From NCBI RefSeq assembly GCF_015291705.1, contig NZ_CP030050.1, positions 3,844,001 to 3,908,000 on the forward strand: a DNA stretch of 64,000 nt, in the 5' to 3' direction. The position numbers were made by a program, and so were the translations under genes. The notes below the pieces were generated by a model. That model had not been told where the DNA came from. It made no database searches and saw only the letters and a list, made by a program, of their open reading frames with translations. The stretch is from Bradyrhizobium arachidis. GTDB taxonomy: Bacteria; Pseudomonadota; Alphaproteobacteria; Rhizobiales; Xanthobacteraceae. Shown one piece after another: positions 1 through 7,987 of the stretch (its first letter is position 1; the number at the start of each line of letters is the position of its first letter).

Positions 1-342
1 GAACGCATAGGCGAAGATCAGCACGAGCACGAGACCCGTCGCGCCGATCACCAGCGCCAGCACGACCTGCGCCAGGGTCCGCACGCTCAGCGAAGCGAAG
101 AATTCCGGTCCCGACCGGTAACCGATGGTGAAGACGAAGAGGCTGAACAGGATCGCGCGCAGAACCGGCGGGAACGCGAAGCTGCCGAGCTGTCCGATCA
201 GGACGGCGACGATCAGGATGCAGGCGGTGGTGCCGATCGAGAAGCCGCGAATCCTGATGCGGCCGAGGATGGTGCCGATCGCAATGGCCAGCAGCAGGAA
301 GATCTCCGGTGCGGTGGTGATGATCCACCTGACGGTATCCAT
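1..342 (-). CDS. AspT/YidE-type antiporter, N-terminal part (cut by window edge)
   Basis: Only the first 114 codons lie in the window; the gene runs out through position 1. The translation starts MDTVRWIITTAPEIFLLLA and shows three to four hydrophobic helices with the short loop GRIRIRGFSIG, the layout of the N-terminal half of the aspartate:alanine exchanger (AspT/YidE) family. The complete antiporter at 5766-7466 has the same opening architecture, including a corresponding GRASIKGYGLG loop. The start at 342 is 56 bases from the FixK-type palindrome at 398-411, which it would share with the divergent YoaK gene. Family call from sequence pattern; substrate unknown. Confidence 0.75.
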   Translation of the reverse strand, partial: MDTVRWIITTAPEIFLLLAIAIGTILGRIRIRGFSIGTTACILIVAVLIGQLGSFAFPPVLRAILFSLFVFTIGYRSGPEFFASLSVRTLAQVVLALVIGATGLVLVLIFAYAF

Positions 343-397
343 GGTCGCATATCCCCGGCGCGTTGCCGCGATTTGATTGGCCGCCCGGCGGGATTGC

Positions 398-411
398 TTG
401 ATCCAGATCAA
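398..411. promoter_or_regulatory. FixK/FNR-type box TTGATCCAGATCAA
   Basis: A palindrome TTGAT-N4-ATCAA between the divergent AspT-type gene (start 342) and the YoaK gene (start 478). With activation from about 41 bases upstream of the transcript start, either gene would have a short leader. This spacing favours the YoaK start at 478 over the GTG at 451. Binding is inferred from the match only. Confidence 0.75.
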
Positions 412-477
412 GCCCGGGCGGGGACGAGGCGGGGCCTATGACGTGATGAAGTGTTTGCGCCAGCCCTCATTGCCGAC

Positions 478-1161
478 ATGAGCACTCTGGACGTCGCTGC
501 CGGCGCGGTGCGCCGCGATGAAACGGTCGAGATCGTCATGCTGCTCGCCTTCGCCGGCGGCTATATCGACGCCTATACCTGGATCATCCACGGCGTGATG
601 GCGAATGCGCAGACCGCCAATGTGATCCTCCTCTGGGTCTATGCGATGGCCGGCAATTGGGCGCAGGCCCTGCATTTCGCGGCGCCGATCATGGCCTTCA
701 CCGTCGGCATCGTGATCGCCGCCTGGCTGCGCCGTATTGCCGGGAATCGGGCCGGCGCACTGAGTATCCTGATCGAGATCCTGTTCTTGATCACGATCGG
801 AATCCTGCACAACCGGCTGCCGGATCTCGCCGGAACGCTCGGCATCTCCATGGTCGCGGCGATACAGGCGGCGATGTTCGTCAAGGTCGAGGGCAACGTT
901 TGCAGCACGGTGATGATCACCGGCAACATGCGTCAGGTCGTCGAAAACATCTTCGCGGTCGTCTACGGCGGAGCGCCGCTCGGGACGCTGCGCAAGTCGG
1001 CGATTTTCTTCGCGCTGTGTGCGGTGTTCGGCTGCGGCGCGGCGGCCGGGGCCTTTGCCACCGAGACACGTCCCAAGCTCGCGCTGGGTATTCCGGTGGT
1101 CGCGCTACTGATTGTCCTGCTGCGTTGCGAGGCAACGCCACGTGAGGAGGAGGGGCGATGA
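478..1161 (+). CDS. YoaK family (DUF1275) membrane protein
   Basis: A 227-residue protein with about six hydrophobic segments, matching the DUF1275/YoaK family of small integral membrane proteins of unknown function. The segment AFAGGYIDAYTWIIHGVMAN near residue 20 and later NVCSTVMITGNMRQ are typical of the family (GYIDA and TGN motifs). The ATG at 478 is preferred over the in-frame GTG at 451 because the FixK-type box ends at 411. The stop overlaps the start of the SulP gene by four bases, so the two are probably co-translated. Role unknown; co-expression with an anion transporter is the only functional hint. Confidence 0.85.
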   Translation: MSTLDVAAGAVRRDETVEIVMLLAFAGGYIDAYTWIIHGVMANAQTANVILLWVYAMAGNWAQALHFAAPIMAFTVGIVIAAWLRRIAGNRAGALSILIEILFLITIGILHNRLPDLAGTLGISMVAAIQAAMFVKVEGNVCSTVMITGNMRQVVENIFAVVYGGAPLGTLRKSAIFFALCAVFGCGAAAGAFATETRPKLALGIPVVALLIVLLRCEATPREEEGR

Positions 1162-2861
1162 GCACACCGTCCAATCCGACCTGGACGCGGTTCTTTCCGC
1201 CGGCCGAATGGCTTGCAACCTATCGGCGCGAATGGCTGCCGTCCGACGCCGTCGCCGGCATCACGCTTGCCGCCTACGCCATTCCGGTCTCGCTCGCTTA
1301 TGCGGCGCTCGCCGGGCTGCCGCCGCAAGTCGGCGTCTACGGCTACCTGCTCGGCGGTATTGGCTATGCCCTGCTCGGGGCGTCGCGCCAGCTCGCGATC
1401 GGCCCAACCTCGGCGATCTCGCTGATGATCGCTGCGAGCGTCGGCGCGCTCGCCGGCGGCGATGCGGTGCGCTATGCGCAGATCGCAAGCCTTGCGGCCT
1501 TTGCCGTAGCGGTGCTGTGCTTCATCGCCTGGCTGTTCAAGCTCAGCGTGCTGGTCCGTCTCGTCAGCGACAGCATCCTGGTCGGCTTCAAGGCGGGGGC
1601 CGGGCTCACCATCATCATGAGCCAGCTGCCGAGCCTGCTCGGCGTTCCCGGCGGCGGCCACAATTTCTTCGATCGCGCCATCAAGCTGGCCGGGCAGCTC
1701 GGCGCCATCCATCCGCTCGTGCTCGGCATCGGCGCCGTCGCGCTGTTGCTGCTGCTCCTCGGTGAACGGCGCTTGCCGGGCAAGCCGGTCGGGATCACCA
1801 TCGTTGCGCTCGCGATCATTGTGGCAACGGTGCTCGGCCTCCCCGGTCTCGGTGTGCCCGTTACCGGGAAGATACCGGAGGGGCTGCCGGCGCTTGGCGT
1901 TCCGACATTCGGCCTGCTTGAGTTCGACGATCTGTTTCCGCTCGCGGCAGGTTGCGTGCTGCTGGCCTATATCGAAGGCGTATCGGCGGCCCGCAGCTTC
2001 GCGGCCAAGCACGGCTATCCGCTCGACGTCCGCCAGGAATTTCTCGGCCTGGGCGCGGCGAACCTCGCCGCCGCGTTCGGCCATGCCTATCCCGTCGCCG
2101 GCGGTCTGTCGCAATCGGCGGTCAACGACAATGCCGGCGCACGCACGCCGCTGGCGCTGGTGATCTGCTCGGTGGCGCTCGGGCTGTGCCTGCTGTTCTT
2201 CACGGGACTGTTGACCAATCTGCCCAAGGCGGTGCTGGCGGCCATCGTCTTCGCCGCCGTCTACAGGCTGGTCGATGTTCGTGCGCTGCTGCGCATGTGG
2301 AAGGTCAGCCGGATCGATTTCTACGCGGCGGCGATTGCCCTGGTCGCCGTGCTCCTGCTCGGTATCCTCCAGGGCGTCCTGCTGGCCGCGATCGCGTCGA
2401 TCTTCCTGCTGCTGGCGCGAGCCTCGCGGCCGAACGTCGCGTTTCTCGGCCGCTTGCCCGGCAGCGGGCGTTATTCGGACAGCGCAAGGCATGAGGACGT
2501 CGAGCCGCTGGTCGGCATCATCGCGTTCCGTCCCGAGGCGTCGCTGCTCTACATCAATGCAGAGACAATCCTGGACACGGTCTTGGCCGCGCTCCGGAGC
2601 TCGCCGGGCATCCACCTCGTGGCCTGCGACCTCTCGGCCTCGCCCTACATCGACCTGGCGGGAGCGCGGATGCTGCACGAGCTCCATGACGAGCTTGCGT
2701 CGCGCAAGGTGACTCTCTGCATCGTCGGCGCGCATGCGCAGCTCCGCGATCTCCTGCGGGCCGAGGGGCTGGCGCAGAAGACCGACAGTGACCAATGGCT
2801 GCGGTCGCTCGACAGTCTGCTCGGCAGTGATCAGGCGGCGAGTGCGCAACGCACGGGCTGA
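1158..2861 (+). CDS. SulP family inorganic anion transporter with STAS domain
   Basis: A 567-residue SulP (SLC26-like) permease. Residues from about 30 to 430 form a multi-helix membrane domain; the early segment SLAYAALAGLPPQVGVYG is the classical SulP signature. The last ~120 residues, containing DLSASPYIDLAGARMLHEL, form a cytoplasmic STAS domain. Substrates in the family include sulfate, bicarbonate and other anions; the sequence does not say which. The ATG overlaps the YoaK stop (ATGA) and is preceded by GAGGAGGAGG. Likely transcribed from the palindrome-controlled promoter ahead of YoaK. Confidence 0.92.
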   Translation: MSTPSNPTWTRFFPPAEWLATYRREWLPSDAVAGITLAAYAIPVSLAYAALAGLPPQVGVYGYLLGGIGYALLGASRQLAIGPTSAISLMIAASVGALAGGDAVRYAQIASLAAFAVAVLCFIAWLFKLSVLVRLVSDSILVGFKAGAGLTIIMSQLPSLLGVPGGGHNFFDRAIKLAGQLGAIHPLVLGIGAVALLLLLLGERRLPGKPVGITIVALAIIVATVLGLPGLGVPVTGKIPEGLPALGVPTFGLLEFDDLFPLAAGCVLLAYIEGVSAARSFAAKHGYPLDVRQEFLGLGAANLAAAFGHAYPVAGGLSQSAVNDNAGARTPLALVICSVALGLCLLFFTGLLTNLPKAVLAAIVFAAVYRLVDVRALLRMWKVSRIDFYAAAIALVAVLLLGILQGVLLAAIASIFLLLARASRPNVAFLGRLPGSGRYSDSARHEDVEPLVGIIAFRPEASLLYINAETILDTVLAALRSSPGIHLVACDLSASPYIDLAGARMLHELHDELASRKVTLCIVGAHAQLRDLLRAEGLAQKTDSDQWLRSLDSLLGSDQAASAQRTG

Positions 2862-2917
2862 CGCCGTCCTATTGCGATGCGAACGGAAGGCACCGCCCGT
2901 CAGAATGCACGGGACCG

Positions 2918-2931
2918 TTGACTTGGATCAA
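2918..2931. promoter_or_regulatory. FixK/FNR-type box TTGACTTGGATCAA
   Basis: TTGA-N6-TCAA match centred 71 bases before the ATG at 2996 of the decarboxylase N-terminal frame. The TTG inside it is in frame with that gene but cannot be the start if the box is the activator site. Confidence 0.72.
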
Positions 2932-2995
2932 TGGAGCAAGCGGCGCCGCACTCACGATCCCGCATCACCTTCGCCCCAGGAATTGGGAGAGACCT

Positions 2996-3490
2996 ATGTC
3001 CAGAGAGCCCAAGGCCGCGCAGAAGCGCATTGACCAGTTCTTTTCCGGACCCGGCGCGCGGGCAGACGACTGGCGTGACCTGGTCGAGGCCGCGAAGACC
3101 TGGGCTCGGGTGGGCAATCGCGCGGCCTTCGACGCAGCGCTGGCCGAGCTCTCCGTCACCGAGGAGTATCATGGCTATCCCGGTCTGCAACTGATGGCCG
3201 CGCTGCGGGAAGCCGCGGCCGCCGGCGACGGGCCGACCTCGTTCGCGCTGGCGACCCGCATCGCGCAGGCGCTGTCGACGCGATCCTTCCGCCAGCATGC
3301 CGGCGACTGGAGCGCGAAGGACGATGGCAATGGCGACGTCGCCGAGCTGGTGCCGCCGACCTTCGGCGCGCACACCGCGCGCCGGCCCTATTTCGAGACC
3401 CTGATCGTGACAGGCGTGTCGTCCAGCCAATGGCCGGCACTGGCGGCCGAATGGCGCAATGCGGCGGCCGGTCGATGCGTTCGTCTATGA
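2996..3490 (+). CDS. Orn/Lys/Arg decarboxylase, N-terminal fragment (frameshifted from downstream frame)
   Basis: Starts MSREPKAAQKRIDQFF behind a good ribosome site (GGGAGAG). It encodes ~120 residues of a helical extension, then enters RRPYFETLIVTGVSSSQWPA, which resembles the N-terminal wing domain of acid-inducible type Orn/Lys/Arg decarboxylases. After GluTrpArgAsn at about 3460 the frame departs from the expected sequence and stops at 3488. The expected continuation (RRPVDAFVYEP) is in another frame from 3462. One base is left between the two frames there, so a one-base insertion or two-base deletion would explain it. Either the gene is broken, or the protein is made in two pieces, or the sequence has an error. 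Confidence 0.72.
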   Translation: MSREPKAAQKRIDQFFSGPGARADDWRDLVEAAKTWARVGNRAAFDAALAELSVTEEYHGYPGLQLMAALREAAAAGDGPTSFALATRIAQALSTRSFRQHAGDWSAKDDGNGDVAELVPPTFGAHTARRPYFETLIVTGVSSSQWPALAAEWRNAAAGRCVRL

Positions 3491-5747
3491 GCCAGTGATC
3501 GTCGGCAGCCTGGAAGATGCCTTCTGCGCGACCATGCTCAACCCCAACATCGCCGCGGTCATCATCAACGAGGGCTTTGGCCTGCGCTCGCGGCACGATG
3601 CGCCGGTGCTGCGTTCGATCACGGCTGCGGCCGGAATCAATGATGAATCCGATGCTTCCGCGCTGCGGCTCGCTCAGATCATCAAGCGCGTCAGGCCCGA
3701 GCTCGACCTTTACATGATCTCGAACCGCGACGTCGAAGAGCTTGCGGGCAATCCGGAAGCCAACGTCGTCCGCCGCATCTTCTATTCGGTCGAGGAATTG
3801 CTGGAGCTGCATCTGTCGATCCTCGAAGGCATCCAGGATCGCTACGACACGCCGTTCTTCGACAATCTCAAGAAATATGCGCAGCGCCCGATCGGGACGT
3901 TCCACGCGCTGCCGATCGCCCGGGGCAAATCCATCTTCAAGTCGGACTGGATCCGCGACATGGGCGAGTTCTACGGCCCGAACCTGTTCTTGGCCGAGAG
4001 CAGCGCCACCACCGGCGGCCTCGACAGCATGCTGGAGCCGACCGGCAACATCAAGAAGGCGCAGGAGAAGGCGGCGAGGGCGCTCGGCGCCGATCGCGTC
4101 TTCTTCGTCACCAACGGCACCTCGACCTCGAACAAGATGGCGGTGCAGGCGCTGCTGGCGCCAGGCGACATCGCAATCGTCGACCGCAACTGCCACAAGT
4201 CGCATCATTACGGCATGGTGCTGGCCGGCGCCCAGCCGCTCTATGTCGAAGCCTTCCCGATGACGGAATATTCGATGTATGGCGCGGTGCCGCTGAAGAC
4301 GATCAAGCAGGCGCTGCTCGGTGCCAAGGCCGACGGTCGGCTCGACCGCGTCAAGATGCTCGATCTCACCAACTGCACCTTCGACGGCCACATCTACAAC
4401 ACCTGCCGGGTGATGGAGGAATGCCTCGCCATCAAGCCCGACCTGATCTTCCTGTGGGACGAGGCCTGGTTCGGCTTCGCGCGCTTCTCGCCGTTCCTGC
4501 GCCGCCGCACCGGCCTTGGCGCCGCCAACGAGATCGAGGCCTGGATGCGCGACCCCAAATCGGTCGCCGCCTATGAGAAGCAGCAGGCCGAGCTCGGCAA
4601 GAACCCGTCGGACGAGGTGCTGCTCAAGACCCGGCTCATTCCCGATCCCAGGCAGATTCGCCTGCGCGTCTACCAGACCAACTCGACCCACAAGTCGATG
4701 TCGGCGATCCGGCAGGGCTCCATGCTTTCGGTCAAGGACGTCGAATTCCACACCGTCGAGCAGCAGTTCAAGGAAGCCGTGTTCACCCACGCCTCGACCA
4801 GTCCGAACCAGCAGCTGATCGCCAGCCTCGATATCTCCAGGCGGCAGATGGAGCTGGAAGGCTATGGCCTCGTCGCCAATGCGATGGAGATCGCCTTCGC
4901 CATCCGCCAGGCGGTCAACAACAATCCGCTGATCTCGAAATATTTCCGCGTGCTCAGCGCCGACGCCATGGTGCCGGCGCAGTATCGCCAGAGCGGCTTC
5001 ACCGATTATCTCGCGGCCGGCGTGAACTGGGTCAATACGCTCAAGAGCCTCGACGAGGACGAGTTCTGTCTCGATCCGACCCGCATGACGCTGGTGTGCG
5101 GCATGGCCGGCTATGACGGTACCCAGTTCAAGGGCATCCTGGCCAACGAGTACAACATCCAGGTCAACAAGACCTCGCGCAACTCGGTTCTGCTCCAGTC
5201 CAACATCAACAATACCCGCAGCGACGTCGCGCATCTCGTGCGCGTCCTCGCCGAGATCGCGGGCGAGGTCGATCGCGCCCTCGCGCAGGGCGGCGCCAAC
5301 GCGAAGAAGACCTTCGAGGCGCGGGTCAAGAGCCTGATGACCGATGTGCCCGACCTGCCGAACTTCTCGCACTTCCATCCGAGCTTCCGCGGCGATGCCG
5401 GCAGCAAGACCAACGAAGGCGATATCCGCACCGGCTTCTATGCCGCCTATGACGTCGCTGGCTGTGAGCACATCCGCCTCAACGATCCCGAGATCGATCG
5501 GCGCCTGAAGGCGGGCCCCGAACTCGTCTCGGCGAACTTCGTGATCCCGTATCCGCCGGGCTTCCCAATCATGGTGCCCGGTCAGGTCATCACCCAGGAG
5601 ACCATCGACTTCATGCGCAAGCTCGATGTGAAGGAGATCCACGGCTACGACGCCAAGGAAGGGCTGAAGCTCGTGCGCACGGAAGCCTTGGCGAAGCTCG
5701 GCCGGCCGAAGCCTGGTGCGCAGCCCAAGCTCAAGGCCGCCTCATAG
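3459..5747 (+). CDS. Orn/Lys/Arg decarboxylase family, PLP-dependent major part
   Basis: A 762-residue frame carrying the PLP-binding and C-terminal domains of the fold-type I Orn/Lys/Arg decarboxylase family. Visible motifs: FFVTNGTSTSNKMAVQA near residue 220, the aspartate-bearing IFLWDEAWFGFA near 330, and STHKSMSAIRQGSML with the PLP lysine at about residue 412. The reaction would be PLP-dependent decarboxylation of a basic (possibly acidic) amino acid to an amine and CO2, consuming a proton. The frame opens in the middle of the wing domain, so its ATG at 3459 is probably not a native start; the proper N-terminus lies in the overlapping frame 2996-3490. Nineteen bases downstream follows an AspT-type antiporter, a pairing that suggests coupled substrate/product exchange. 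Confidence 0.85.
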   Translation: MRRPVDAFVYEPVIVGSLEDAFCATMLNPNIAAVIINEGFGLRSRHDAPVLRSITAAAGINDESDASALRLAQIIKRVRPELDLYMISNRDVEELAGNPEANVVRRIFYSVEELLELHLSILEGIQDRYDTPFFDNLKKYAQRPIGTFHALPIARGKSIFKSDWIRDMGEFYGPNLFLAESSATTGGLDSMLEPTGNIKKAQEKAARALGADRVFFVTNGTSTSNKMAVQALLAPGDIAIVDRNCHKSHHYGMVLAGAQPLYVEAFPMTEYSMYGAVPLKTIKQALLGAKADGRLDRVKMLDLTNCTFDGHIYNTCRVMEECLAIKPDLIFLWDEAWFGFARFSPFLRRRTGLGAANEIEAWMRDPKSVAAYEKQQAELGKNPSDEVLLKTRLIPDPRQIRLRVYQTNSTHKSMSAIRQGSMLSVKDVEFHTVEQQFKEAVFTHASTSPNQQLIASLDISRRQMELEGYGLVANAMEIAFAIRQAVNNNPLISKYFRVLSADAMVPAQYRQSGFTDYLAAGVNWVNTLKSLDEDEFCLDPTRMTLVCGMAGYDGTQFKGILANEYNIQVNKTSRNSVLLQSNINNTRSDVAHLVRVLAEIAGEVDRALAQGGANAKKTFEARVKSLMTDVPDLPNFSHFHPSFRGDAGSKTNEGDIRTGFYAAYDVAGCEHIRLNDPEIDRRLKAGPELVSANFVIPYPPGFPIMVPGQVITQETIDFMRKLDVKEIHGYDAKEGLKLVRTEALAKLGRPKPGAQPKLKAAS

Positions 5748-5765
5748 GACTTGGAGGGGACGACC

Positions 5766-7466
5766 ATGCACGCGTTTTTCACGTTCCTCCAGCAGAACCC
5801 GTATCTGCTGCTGTTCTTCGTCGTCGGTCTCGCCGTCTATATCGGCCGGGCCAGCATCAAGGGTTACGGCCTCGGCATGGTCGCCGGCGCTATCGTGGTC
5901 GGCGCCGGCCTGTCGGTGTGGGCCTCCACCTATGGCGTCAAGCTCGAGCTGAACAATTTCGCCAAGAGCCTGTTCTACTATCTCTTTATGTACGGCGTCG
6001 GCCTGCGCGTTGGCCCGTCCTTCATCAACAGCCTCAGGGGCGACGGACTCAAATTCTGTCTCCTGGCCGTCGTGTCGAGCGTGATCGGCCTCTCGCTTGT
6101 CGTCATCGGCGCCAAGATGTTCTCACTGCCGCCCGGCGCGGCCGGCGGCATGCTGGCGGGATCGCAGACCATGTCGGCGGCGATCGGTTCCGCCGAGCAG
6201 GCCGTCACCTCCGGCGTCGTCAAGCTTCCAGCCGGGATGAAGCCCGAGGAAGCCTCCGGCATGATCGCGCTGTCCTACGGCATCACCTACATCTGGGGCA
6301 CCGTCGGCATCATCCTGATCTGCAAATATCTGCCGCGCTGGTGGGGCGTCGATGCCAAGGCCGCCGCCAAGCAGTATGAGACGGAATTCGGCGTCAAGGA
6401 TCTCGAAGGCGGCGGCCTGACCGGCTATCGCCAGTTCGGCCTGCGAGCCTACCGGCTGGAAAACCCGGCGACGGTCGGCATGACCATCGCCAAGTTCCGC
6501 GCGATCAATCCGGAATACCGGATCGTCAATGTGGGGCGCAACGGCGTGCCGCAAGGAGCCGATCCCGAGTTCGTGCTGCAAAAGGGCGACGTTGTCGCGC
6601 TCGGCGGCGCGACCGAGCACCTCACCGAGAAGATGGGCCTGATCGGCCCGGAGGTCGCCGATGCCAAGACGCTGGGCATTCCCATGGACCAGGCGGAGAT
6701 TCTCGTCACCAACAAGGAGATGGTGGGACGCACCTTCGAGTCCTTCCGCGACACCGCGATCGCCGGCCAGTTGCAGGTCACCAAGGTCGAGCGTGGCGGC
6801 GTGCAGATTCCGGCTGGTCTCAAGACCAAGCTGGAGCGCATGGACATCGTCTCGGTGGTCGGCCTGAAGTCCGCCGTCAACGAGCTCGGCGAGATGTGGG
6901 GCCGCATCGCGCGGGCCAACACCTCGACCGATCTGCTCACGCTCGCCGTCGGCATGATCGTCGGGTTCCTCATCGGCATGATCGAGTTCCCGGCGTTCGG
7001 TGCCAAGATCGGTCTCGGCAATGCCGGCGGCCTGTTGCTGTCCGGTGTGATCGTGTCCTCGGTGGTGTCGCGGCTGCGCTTCTTCGGCAATACGCCGAAC
7101 GCGGCCCGCAACGTGCTGGAGGATCTCGGCCTCGTCGTCTTCGTCGCCATCGTCGGCGTCAACGCCGGGGCGGGTCTGCTGGCGCAGCTCACCGGTGCGG
7201 TGGCGCTGAAGATCTTCCTGGTCGGCTTCATTGCCTGCACCATCCCGCCCTTCATCGTCTGGGCGATCGGCTACCACGTCTTCAAGATCAACCCGGCCGT
7301 GCTGATGGGCGGCGTTGCGGGCGCGCGCTCGCATTCCGGCCCATGCCGCGAGGCCGCGGTCGAAATCCAGAGCTCCGTGCCGTGGATCGGCTTCCCGGTC
7401 GGCTATGCCGTCTCGGGCATCCTGCTCACGGTGTTCGGTTACTTCGCGATGATCCTGGCTCAATAG
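5766..7466 (+). CDS. Aspartate:alanine exchanger (AspT/YidE) family antiporter
   Basis: A 566-residue membrane protein: about five helices, then two soluble RCK_C (TrkA_C)-like domains at roughly residues 225-290 and 311-371, then about five more helices ending GYAVSGILLTVFGYFAMILAQ with one residue trimmed either side. This is the standard AspT/YidE plan. The start at 5766 follows GGAGGGG; the upstream in-frame TTG lies inside that ribosome site. The gene follows the amino acid decarboxylase closely, recalling the electrogenic decarboxylase/antiporter pairs (for example aspD-aspT) that build a proton-motive force. Substrate is an inference from the neighbour. Confidence 0.9.
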   Translation: MHAFFTFLQQNPYLLLFFVVGLAVYIGRASIKGYGLGMVAGAIVVGAGLSVWASTYGVKLELNNFAKSLFYYLFMYGVGLRVGPSFINSLRGDGLKFCLLAVVSSVIGLSLVVIGAKMFSLPPGAAGGMLAGSQTMSAAIGSAEQAVTSGVVKLPAGMKPEEASGMIALSYGITYIWGTVGIILICKYLPRWWGVDAKAAAKQYETEFGVKDLEGGGLTGYRQFGLRAYRLENPATVGMTIAKFRAINPEYRIVNVGRNGVPQGADPEFVLQKGDVVALGGATEHLTEKMGLIGPEVADAKTLGIPMDQAEILVTNKEMVGRTFESFRDTAIAGQLQVTKVERGGVQIPAGLKTKLERMDIVSVVGLKSAVNELGEMWGRIARANTSTDLLTLAVGMIVGFLIGMIEFPAFGAKIGLGNAGGLLLSGVIVSSVVSRLRFFGNTPNAARNVLEDLGLVVFVAIVGVNAGAGLLAQLTGAVALKIFLVGFIACTIPPFIVWAIGYHVFKINPAVLMGGVAGARSHSGPCREAAVEIQSSVPWIGFPVGYAVSGILLTVFGYFAMILAQ

Positions 7467-7481
7467 GGGAAAGAAAACGTC

Positions 7482-7916
7482 ATGAGAAAATTGACCTTCG
7501 GTGCCGTCCTGGTTGCCTCGCTGGTGGGTGTTGCCGGCTTCAGTCCGCCGGCGAGTGCGGAGACCGGCCAGGTTGCCGTTGTCTTCACCAAGGGCGGATT
7601 CATCGTCGGCGTCGGCGGCGGGGAGGGCGTTCTGGTTCTGAGGGGCAAGAAATATCCCTTCACCGTCTCCGGCATGAGCGTCGGCTTCACGGTCGGGGCG
7701 TCGACCACGAAGTTCGTCGGCCGCGCGCTCAATTTGAGGGGGCCGGCGTCGATCGAAGGCTCTTATGCAGTGGGCGGCGCCGGCGGTGCCGTCGCAGCGG
7801 GCGCAGGTGCCGTGCAGTTGCAGAACGCCAATGGCGTGATCCTGCAGCTCAGCGGTCCCCGGGTCGGGGCGGAAGTGTCGGCGGCGGTCGGCGGCGTCAC
7901 GATCAAGCTGAAGTAG
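7482..7916 (+). CDS. Secreted glycine-rich beta protein, unknown function
   Basis: 144 residues with a clean signal peptide (cleavage probably after PPASA near residue 27). The mature part alternates hydrophobic and glycine residues (KGGFIVGVGGGEGVLVLRGK, YPFTVSGMSVGFTVGAS), a pattern reminiscent of SYLF or DUF1134-type beta-barrel folds, but I cannot assign a family. A clear relative lies at 17392-17817, sharing KxGxxVGxGxGxGVL, RGKxYPFxxSG and the ending ITIxLK-like strand. It is 15 bases after the antiporter and ends just before a strong terminator, so it is likely the last gene of the decarboxylase transcript. Confidence 0.75.
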   Translation: MRKLTFGAVLVASLVGVAGFSPPASAETGQVAVVFTKGGFIVGVGGGEGVLVLRGKKYPFTVSGMSVGFTVGASTTKFVGRALNLRGPASIEGSYAVGGAGGAVAAGAGAVQLQNANGVILQLSGPRVGAEVSAAVGGVTIKLK

Positions 7917-7939
7917 CTCCGGGAGGAGGGCGCCAAGGC

Positions 7940-7967
7940 AAACGGGCTGCGTCACCGCAGCCCGTTT
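7940..7967. terminator. Bidirectional hairpin terminator
   Basis: A perfect 12-bp stem (AAACGGGCTGCG / CGCAGCCCGTTT) with a TCAC loop lies between two convergent genes. The flanking A and T residues would let it act as an intrinsic terminator from either side. Confidence 0.85.
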
Positions 7968-7987
7968 CCCATTTCAATCCATACGTT

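Noticed and set aside
963..2849. Long open frame on the minus strand opposite the SulP gene
   Set aside because: It is a GC-codon-bias shadow: the translation is Arg/Asp/Gln-rich without domains, and the SulP protein on the other strand is clear.
2918..2995. In-frame upstream TTG as start of the decarboxylase N-terminal fragment
   Set aside because: It lies inside the FixK-type box, upstream of the expected transcript start; ATG 2996 has a proper ribosome site.
3156..5642. 828-codon minus-strand frame opposite the decarboxylase
   Set aside because: Low-information composition rich in Asp, Arg, His and Leu and no ribosome site; the plus strand encodes a recognisable enzyme.
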